From the NCBI GenBank assembly GCA_043777595.1, contig JAYWHT010000061.1:55212-119211 (forward strand): 64,000 nt of DNA, written 5' to 3'. Every line of letters begins with the position of its first letter. Within the stretch, counting starts at the first letter, position 1. Below the pieces are notes generated by a model, which was given only the letters and a program-made list of their open reading frames with translations, did not search any database and was not told the origin of the DNA. The stretch is from JAYVJH01 sp043777595 (GTDB lineage Bacteria; Bacteroidota; Bacteroidia; Cytophagales; Spirosomataceae). The position numbers and the translations under genes were made by a program. This document shows positions 58,176-64,000 of this stretch, piece by piece.

Positions 58176-58889
58176 CTAATTTTGTTTTTTGTTTGCCACC
58201 ATATTAACCACCGACATCAAAATATAGAGCAAAATACACAATGGAATGGCTACAAACTTAAAGATAAGTAGCAAGAAAAGCGACAACAGAATAAAAATAT
58301 ATTTGAGTTTGTTGTTGATCCAATCAAAAGTTTTGAATTTGAGTGCAAATAACGGCACCTCTGAAATCAACAAATAACACATTACGACAACATACCCCAG
58401 CAGCGCATACTGATTGACTATCAGTGGTTTATACTCGGTATTGTATTTGATAATAAATGGCAATGAAGCCACAAAAAAACCATTAGCGGGTGTTGGTACA
58501 CCTATAAATGATTCGCCTTGGCGGGTATCTACATTAAATTTGGCCAACCTCAAAGCCGAAAATACAGAAATAAGCCCAAAGGCCAAATAGGCTTTCCAGA
58601 GGTCGGTAAAGTCTGGCACTGCATCTTGAATGAGTGAGTAAAGTATGGCTGCTGGTAGCACGCCAAACGTTATGACATCGGCCAGTGAGTCGAGTTCTTT
58701 GCCAATGGGCGAGCTACTGTTGAGTAATCGTGCTACAAAGCCATCAAAAAAATCAAAAATACCTCCTAATATCAGCAACCAAGAGGCCAAAATGAGGTCG
58801 CTATGAAAAACTGAAATAATACCAAAAACGCCACACAGTAAATTGCAGCAAGTGAGTATGTTAGGGATTGTAAATAGCTGTATTTTCAT
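58176..58889 (-). CDS. pssA: CDP-diacylglycerol-serine O-phosphatidyltransferase
   Basis: Makes phosphatidylserine, the precursor of phosphatidylethanolamine. The 237-residue product has the full CDP-alcohol transferase motif DGx2ARx8Gx3Dx3D: Asp49-Gly50, Ala53-Arg54, Gly63, Asp67, Asp71 (FDGFVARLLNSSSPIGKELD). About seven hydrophobic segments follow. Start overlaps the stop of the upstream MBL gene by 4 nt. No phosphatidylserine decarboxylase gene is in the window. Confidence 0.9.
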   Translation of the reverse strand: MKIQLFTIPNILTCCNLLCGVFGIISVFHSDLILASWLLILGGIFDFFDGFVARLLNSSSPIGKELDSLADVITFGVLPAAILYSLIQDAVPDFTDLWKAYLAFGLISVFSALRLAKFNVDTRQGESFIGVPTPANGFFVASLPFIIKYNTEYKPLIVNQYALLGYVVVMCYLLISEVPLFALKFKTFDWINNKLKYIFILLSLFLLLIFKFVAIPLCILLYILMSVVNMVANKKQN

Positions 58890-59515
58890 AAAAAGGGGTT
58901 GGTACGCTTCTCGTGGCCGATGGTTGTGGGTTGGTTGTGGCCAGCATAAACGGTATAGTCGTCGGGTAGAGTGAAAAACTGGGTTTTGATGCTGTTAATC
59001 AGTGCGTTATGGTCGCAAAGTGGTAAGTCGGTACGGCCTACGCTACCGTTAAAAAGCACATCGCCGCCCACTACAAATCGCTCTTGGTGGTTTACAAATG
59101 CAATATGCCCAGGGGCATGGCCTGGCACAAAAATAATATCTAATTGGCTATTGCCAAACTTGATTATGTCGTTTTCGTCAATAAATTCATCGGCCTCAAC
59201 AGGTTCGTAGCCTGGTATTCCCCACATTTTACAACGGTTTTCGACTTCTGACAGTACGGGTAGCTCTAATCGGTGCATTAGCATTTTTACACCATATTTA
59301 CGTTTGACAAACGCCGAACCAAAAACATGATCTAAATGTGTATGTGTTTGTAGTAAATATTTGACTGTTAGGTTATTGTTGGCTATAAATTGCGCTAATT
59401 GTTCTTTTTCAAATTGCTGCAAACAGCCAGGGTCTATGATTACTGCCTCGGCGGTATCGTCGTATAAAACGTAAGTATTTTCTGAAAAAGGGGAGAAGGT
59501 AAAAGATTGAATCAT
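58886..59515 (-). CDS. Glyoxalase II-like metallo-beta-lactamase fold hydrolase
   Basis: The start is set at 59515 (MIQSFTFSPFSENTYVLYDD), the normal N terminus of this family, giving 209 residues. The metal site is LLQTHTHLDHVFGS (His58, His60, Asp62, His63), with IFVPGHAPGHIAFVNH (His), VVGGDVLFNGSVGRTDLPL (Asp) and VYAGHNQPTTIGHEK (His). Length and sequence fit the YcbL-type glyoxalase II-like group hydrolysing thioesters such as hydroxyacylglutathione analogues. Translationally coupled to pssA. Confidence 0.85.
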   Translation of the reverse strand: MIQSFTFSPFSENTYVLYDDTAEAVIIDPGCLQQFEKEQLAQFIANNNLTVKYLLQTHTHLDHVFGSAFVKRKYGVKMLMHRLELPVLSEVENRCKMWGIPGYEPVEADEFIDENDIIKFGNSQLDIIFVPGHAPGHIAFVNHQERFVVGGDVLFNGSVGRTDLPLCDHNALINSIKTQFFTLPDDYTVYAGHNQPTTIGHEKRTNPFL

Positions 59516-59637
59516 ACTGAAAACCAAGGTAGCAGGTAAGATGAGTAGGTTAGAGTTGTGAAACACAAAAATAACGATTTTTTTGAAAATTTTATACCTA
59601 ACTTATTTAACGGTAAACTGAATTGTTATTTTTGTGA

Positions 59638-60660
59638 ATGAATTTACTAAAAAGTATTGCTGTAATCTTGATTGTTATAGGCTTGCCTGCCTGTCAGTCG
59701 GGGCCATCACCTGTGCCTTCGTTTTATTATTGGAGGTCAGTTTTTAGGTTATCAGTCAAAGAAAAACAGGAACTCAAATCGCTCAAAACCAACCGTATTT
59801 ATCTCAAATATTTTGATGTAAAATGGGACGAAACCAACCAGAAAGTCGTACCTGCGGCCAAACTCATTTTTGAAGATAGCCTTGCATATTCTGTTGAGAT
59901 TGTGCCTGTGGTATTTATCACAAACGAAGCATTAAAAAAAACTAAACTGTCTGACATCAGGCCATTGAGTCAGCATATCGCCAACTTGATTGACCAAATC
60001 AATAAAAATAACAAATACCCACTCACCGAAATCCAGATAGATTGCGACTGGTCGGACTCGACAAGAGACAGGTATTTTTTGTTGCTCAAATTGCTGAAAG
60101 ACAAATATTTACAAACAAAACTAACTTGCACTATACGGTTGCACCAAGTCAAATATTCAGAGCAGACGGGCATACCACCTGTTGATGGTGGCGTGTTGAT
60201 GTTTTATAATATGGGCAAACTGGGCGACCGTTCCCAAAACTCAATTTATGATTATGAAACAGCACAACGGTATGTGCGCTCGGTCAGAGATTACCCACTT
60301 GAATTAAATATCGCCTTGCCGATTTTTTCATGGGCGATTCATTACCACAACCAAAAAATAAAGCACCTCATCAGTAAGCCCAACTTAGCCGTTTACAATG
60401 ACACTATGACGTTTGAAAAAACAAGCCCCAATACATATAAAGTCAAAAAAGGGCAGTATATTGGCGGGTATTATTTGAGAGAAAATGATGAAATTAAATT
60501 AGAAATCATCTCATCCAAACTGTGCCAACAAGCAGCCAAGCAGGTAGCTAAACACCTAAAAACATCACCCGAACATATTATATTTTACGATTTAGACCAA
60601 CAAAATCTTAGCCGTTTCGACTATGAACAAATCAATCAAATCTGCGCTTATTTCCGTTAG
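59638..60660 (+). CDS. Lipoprotein, DUF3142-like, unknown function
   Basis: The 340-residue product has a lipobox (LIVIGLPACQSG, Cys near residue 19). The segment YPLTEIQIDCDWSDSTRDRY and LTCTIRLHQV, GGVLMFYNMG, LNIALPIFSWAIHY give a TIM-barrel-like strand order as in DUF3142 or GH-like proteins, with acidic residues in IQIDCDW. Enzyme activity is not established. Its last 38 nt overlap the next gene in another frame, which implies a coupled two-gene unit. Confidence 0.55.
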   Translation: MNLLKSIAVILIVIGLPACQSGPSPVPSFYYWRSVFRLSVKEKQELKSLKTNRIYLKYFDVKWDETNQKVVPAAKLIFEDSLAYSVEIVPVVFITNEALKKTKLSDIRPLSQHIANLIDQINKNNKYPLTEIQIDCDWSDSTRDRYFLLLKLLKDKYLQTKLTCTIRLHQVKYSEQTGIPPVDGGVLMFYNMGKLGDRSQNSIYDYETAQRYVRSVRDYPLELNIALPIFSWAIHYHNQKIKHLISKPNLAVYNDTMTFEKTSPNTYKVKKGQYIGGYYLRENDEIKLEIISSKLCQQAAKQVAKHLKTSPEHIIFYDLDQQNLSRFDYEQINQICAYFR

Positions 60661-62890
60661 TGTCTTAGTATTTTTTATGAGCCTTTGTGCTGATGGCGAC
60701 TTTTATGAAGACTATAACACGTCGCTTTTTGTACCCGAAATCGCCAACGTTAAACCTCAACTCAAACCATTTTATAGGAGTGCGCTGGGCTTTTATGTGG
60801 GCAAATCATCGGAAGAAATGCCAGATTTTACGACCAATTTTAACGAACAAAACATAAAAGACTGGCAGCTATATTTTGACAATAAAGTTGATGAAGCGAG
60901 TATTAGGCAACTGTTGTACCAAACCAAAAAAGGCGGTACGATAGATTCGCTGATTTTTCATGTCAAAGACCCAACAAAAAAAGTAAGTTTTGGGTACAAT
61001 AAAAATGCGATATTGAGCTATCCCAACAAAACCAAAAGTCTTGATTTTTTGTACTATTTGGGTTTTGCGCTGGGCTGTGAAGACTTTAAGCCAGCCGTTA
61101 AGGAGTGGGACTCTGTACCTGTTTCGTTCAAAAACAATACTTTTTTGGCCAAACTTATTGCTGGTGGCCAGCGGCAGGGCAACAGCGTTAAAGATTCGTT
61201 TGTGAAAGAAAGATATTGTTTTCAGAACACCAAACTGTTGTATTACAAGGAAGACTACGCTGGTTGTGAGAATTATTACGAAGCCAACAAAAGCACTTTT
61301 AAGGTTTCTAATACCCTCAAATACAGGACGCTGGGTTATGTGGCTGCCTCGCTTTACAAACGAAAACAGTATGCCAAAGCCAATTATTATTATGGACTAA
61401 TTTTTGAAAACTGCCCCCAAATGAAAACTACGGCCTCGTGGAGTTTTCACCCACAAGAAGAAGCTGACTGGCAAAAAACACTCAGTATGGCCAAAACTGC
61501 TAACGATAAAGCAACACTCTGGTTTTTGATGGCTTACAATACCCTCGATAACCTAAGAGCCATGCGTGAGATTGCAAAAATAGTACCCGACTCGCCTTAC
61601 TTAGACTTGCTACTGACAAGGGCTATCAATGACGAAGAAATACAGACGTTGGAGATTATTGCAGACAAAAAGTCGAATTATTCATTTAAAGCAGGAAAAG
61701 TTAGTTTAGCCCTTTTAATATTCGTAGAAAATCAGACCAAAACAAATAAAAACAAAGCCTTGTGGTACACAGGTTCAGGCTATTTGAATTTGCTCAAAGG
61801 CAACCTGACAAAAGCCAAGGGTTATTTTGACCAAGCCGAAAAACTCACTACTGATATGCTAACTCTGGAGCAGGTACGGCTCTACAAAACTATCGCTCAT
61901 ATTCAGCAATATGAAAAGTTAGATATCGCCGCCGAAAACGACTTATTGGCAGACTTAAAGTGGTTGTTTAATGACGAAAAGTTAGACAGACTGCGCTACA
62001 AAGATGCAACTCTTTGGGCCAAAAATCGGTTGGCCGCACTCTACCGCCAGCAAGGCGAAGACCTCAAAGCCGAGTGCTGGGTCGATCATGGCTCGTTGTT
62101 GTTTTACGAAAAAATAAAAAACTTGGAGCGAATGGAGGCATTTTTGAAGCAACCCAATCCGTCGCCTTACTACGACTTTATCAAAAAACAATATGCTTAC
62201 AAACTCAACGATATTTATGAAGCTCAGGCCGTAGCTTGGACGTATTTGGGCGATGTCGACAAGGCTTTGGCGATACTGAAAACCAACAAAATTAGTCTTG
62301 CAGAGTTACATGGCGACCCGTTCTTGATTCATATCAAAGACTGCCACGACTGCGACCATGAGGCCAAAAAAGCAGTGGTTTATAGTGGAAGTACGTTTCT
62401 TGAAAAACTACAACAGGCTATAAATAAAGGCAATAACGCTATAAAATCAGAAGAAAAAGCGGAGGCGTTTTGGACTGTTGCCAATGGGTTTTATAACATA
62501 AGCTATTACGGCAATGGACGTACTTTTTATGATAGTAAGATAGACGGTTCAACTCGCAACGAGTATAACAATGCCCGTTTTGAGTATGAAGTCTATGGCT
62601 ACCCAGAATCAACTAAGAGCGATATTTTTAGTATGAAATGGGCAAAAATGTATTACCAAAAAGCCCTCTCCAATAGCCAAAGTCCCGAAACAAAAGCCAA
62701 GTGTGTGTTTATGTTGGCCAAATGCGAGCAAAACGATTGGTACATGGCCAAACCGAAGGGCTACAAAGGCGATTTTAAGGCTGGTACAAACTTTGTAACT
62801 CTCAAAGCTAACTATGCCAACACCAAATATTACCAAGAAATAATCAAAGAGTGTGGGTATTTTAAGGCGTATTTGGCTAAGAAAAAATAA
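60623..62890 (+). CDS. Large secreted TPR-like protein, unknown function
   Basis: The 755-residue product starts inside the upstream gene and has a signal peptide (SALISVSVLVFFMSLCADG). Most of the mature part is made of helical pairs like tetratricopeptide repeats (YVAASLYKRKQYAKANYYYG, YTGSGYLNLLKGNLTKAKGY, YQKALSNSQSPETKAKCVFM), suggesting a protein-binding scaffold in the periplasm. I recall similar lipoprotein-plus-TPR neighbours in Bacteroidota but no function. A terminator follows. Confidence 0.6.
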   Translation: MNKSIKSALISVSVLVFFMSLCADGDFYEDYNTSLFVPEIANVKPQLKPFYRSALGFYVGKSSEEMPDFTTNFNEQNIKDWQLYFDNKVDEASIRQLLYQTKKGGTIDSLIFHVKDPTKKVSFGYNKNAILSYPNKTKSLDFLYYLGFALGCEDFKPAVKEWDSVPVSFKNNTFLAKLIAGGQRQGNSVKDSFVKERYCFQNTKLLYYKEDYAGCENYYEANKSTFKVSNTLKYRTLGYVAASLYKRKQYAKANYYYGLIFENCPQMKTTASWSFHPQEEADWQKTLSMAKTANDKATLWFLMAYNTLDNLRAMREIAKIVPDSPYLDLLLTRAINDEEIQTLEIIADKKSNYSFKAGKVSLALLIFVENQTKTNKNKALWYTGSGYLNLLKGNLTKAKGYFDQAEKLTTDMLTLEQVRLYKTIAHIQQYEKLDIAAENDLLADLKWLFNDEKLDRLRYKDATLWAKNRLAALYRQQGEDLKAECWVDHGSLLFYEKIKNLERMEAFLKQPNPSPYYDFIKKQYAYKLNDIYEAQAVAWTYLGDVDKALAILKTNKISLAELHGDPFLIHIKDCHDCDHEAKKAVVYSGSTFLEKLQQAINKGNNAIKSEEKAEAFWTVANGFYNISYYGNGRTFYDSKIDGSTRNEYNNARFEYEVYGYPESTKSDIFSMKWAKMYYQKALSNSQSPETKAKCVFMLAKCEQNDWYMAKPKGYKGDFKAGTNFVTLKANYANTKYYQEIIKECGYFKAYLAKKK

Positions 62891-62910
62891 GATTGTAACT
62901 AAAATATTAA

Positions 62911-62959
62911 AAATAATACCGTAATTTTAAAATCCAATTCTAAAATTACGGTATTATTT
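62911..62959. terminator. Bidirectional terminator between convergent genes
   Basis: Perfect 19-bp arms (62911-62929 and 62941-62959) around an 11-nt loop, with T-rich sequence on either exit (GGTATTATTTTTAT). It serves the TPR gene and the convergent gene ending at 62986. Confidence 0.9.
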
Positions 62960-62985
62960 TTATAAAAATGCTCAAAAGACACCAC

Positions 62986-63312
62986 TCACTCCTCCATCTC
63001 GTCCAAATATCCTCGATAAGCACGCTGTAATTCTTGATAAATTTTGGTATTGTTCTGAATCGTAGCCAATTCTAAGCCTTTCTTGTAAATGGCCTCTAAC
63101 AATTCTTGACTTTTGTTCTCGGCCAATAATGTGGCGGCTTGGTAGTAGGTGGGCAAATAGTTGGGGTGTAGGTCTAATAATTCTAATAAATATTTTTCAG
63201 AAAGTCGGACATCAACATTTATATATTCCATCGCCAGCGCATAGCCATTGAAAGGATCTGTGGGGTCTTCGTCATAAAACTGTTGTAAAAGCACAAGGCG
63301 AGAATTATTCAT
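62986..63312 (-). CDS. Small tetratricopeptide-like protein
   Basis: The 108-residue product is composed of helices with TPR spacing (DPFNGYALAMEYINVDVRLS, LPTYYQAATLLAENKSQELL, EAIYKKGLELATIQNNTKIY). It has no signal peptide. Such short TPR proteins usually bind another protein; the partner is unknown. It is divergent from etfB, with 111 nt between the starts. Confidence 0.65.
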   Translation of the reverse strand: MNNSRLVLLQQFYDEDPTDPFNGYALAMEYINVDVRLSEKYLLELLDLHPNYLPTYYQAATLLAENKSQELLEAIYKKGLELATIQNNTKIYQELQRAYRGYLDEMEE

Positions 63313-63355
63313 ATAAAAAAATGTTATGCGTGCATACTACTTTTTAAATTTTGTC

Positions 63356-63363
63356 TATATTTG
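63356..63363 (+). promoter_or_regulatory. -7 box for etfB
   Basis: TATATTTG fits TAnnTTTG and lies 60 nt before the ATG at 63424. The -33 box is not clear. Confidence 0.45.
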
Positions 63364-63423
63364 CAACAAATATCAGTAGTTATTTTCAGAATTAAATTCC
63401 AGCTATAAAATTACAGTTATAAA

Positions 63424-64000
63424 ATGAAAATTTTAGTTTGTATCACAAACGTTCCCGACACAACCGCCAAAATCTCGTTTACCGATGGCGACACTAAGTT
63501 TAACAAAGCAGGTGTGCAGTACATCATTGGCCCCTATGACGACTATGCCTTGGCTCGTGGTGTTGAGTTGAAAGAAGCATCGGGCGGAACGCTTACAGTT
63601 TTGAATGTAGGAGAAGCCGATAGCGACCCACAAATCAGAAAAGCGTTGGCTATTGGTGCCGACGATGCCATCAGGGTAAATTGCGACCCAAAAGACTCGT
63701 ATTTTACGGCAGTTCAGATTGCGGCTTGCGCCAAAGACGGTGCTTACGACTTGATTTTGATGGGCCGCGAGTCGATAGATTTCAATAGTGGTGTAGTGCA
63801 TGGTTTGGTGGGCGAAATGCTTGGTATTCCATCGTTTTCGCCAGTCATGAAATTGGATATTGTGGGTAACGTAGCCACATTTGCCCGTGAAATAGAAGGG
63901 GGCAAAGAATATCTAACAGCCCCATTACCGCTTGTGCTGGGTTGTCAAGAACCCATCGCCGACTGGAAAATACCCAACATGAGAGGCATCATGACGGCAC
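63424..64000 (+). CDS. etfB: Electron transfer flavoprotein beta subunit, 5' part
   Basis: The frame runs off the right edge with no stop; about 192 codons are visible. MKILVCITNVPDTTAKISFT, IGPYDDYALARGVELKEASG, ALAIGADDAIRVNCDPKDSY and DLILMGRESIDFNSGVVHGL match EtfB over its N-terminal two thirds. With EtfA it carries electrons from acyl-CoA dehydrogenases and other flavoenzymes to the quinone pool; etfA is expected just beyond the window. Confidence 0.9.
   Translation, partial: MKILVCITNVPDTTAKISFTDGDTKFNKAGVQYIIGPYDDYALARGVELKEASGGTLTVLNVGEADSDPQIRKALAIGADDAIRVNCDPKDSYFTAVQIAACAKDGAYDLILMGRESIDFNSGVVHGLVGEMLGIPSFSPVMKLDIVGNVATFAREIEGGKEYLTAPLPLVLGCQEPIADWKIPNMRGIMTA

Overview
The window looks like a chromosomal segment of a Bacteroidota bacterium, most likely order Cytophagales (Spirosomataceae-like; the genus is a guess). 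Supporting signs are a TonB-dependent receptor next to a DUF4249 lipoprotein, a BlaI/M56 pair whose M56 protein carries TonB and carboxypeptidase-like domains, DUF3822-coaD, an AT-rich base composition, TAnnTTTG-type promoter boxes and few Shine-Dalgarno sequences. No database search was run; family names rest on recognisable motifs.

1-14.9 kb is a phage-like island. Its left part (1-8.0 kb, mostly + strand) holds tail or adhesin-like proteins with RICIN-like, Fn3-like and YadA-head-like segments, a duplicated lipoprotein module, and a lysis cassette (two small holin-like membrane proteins, a GH24 endolysin and two overlapping spanin-like ORFs). From 8.0 to 10.5 kb small minus-strand genes of unknown function alternate with long imperfect palindromes. 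Their ends and spacing resemble integron attC sites, but no integrase is present. From 10.5 to 14.8 kb come a C5 cytosine methyltransferase, a ParB-like protein, a possible DUF4417 protein, a DUF932 protein and small unknowns; two promoters share a candidate operator. The island ends at a terminator and the 3' end of a tRNA-Ser(UGA).

15-64 kb is ordinary chromosome: purL, a VOC protein, a catalytically altered TrpF-like protein, a thioredoxin/BlaI/M56 operon with a palindromic candidate operator, toxin-antitoxin-like pairs (one broken), hslV, guaA, penicillin acylase, BatA-like VWA protein, LD-carboxypeptidase, an orphan LeuC-like dehydratase, NUDIX, DUF3822-coaD, a TonB receptor/DUF4249/kelch-lipoprotein group, tRNA-Leu(CAG), a dCMP deaminase/AcpH/beta-CASP operon, altronate dehydratase, a phospholipase C-like protein, pssA with a glyoxalase-II-like enzyme, and the start of etfB at the right edge.

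A second layer runs through the chromosome: several families of palindromic and simple-phrase repeats. They sit mainly between genes, but in guaA and the altronate dehydratase gene repeat-like phrases have been read through in frame as extra peptide. In one kelch lipoprotein a repeat makes up the signal peptide. Two G9 tracts lie inside surface-protein genes. The points most worth following are the attC-like cassette array, the repeat-derived inserts in two enzymes, the BlaI-type operator, and the compensatory changes in a triplicated hairpin at 46 kb.
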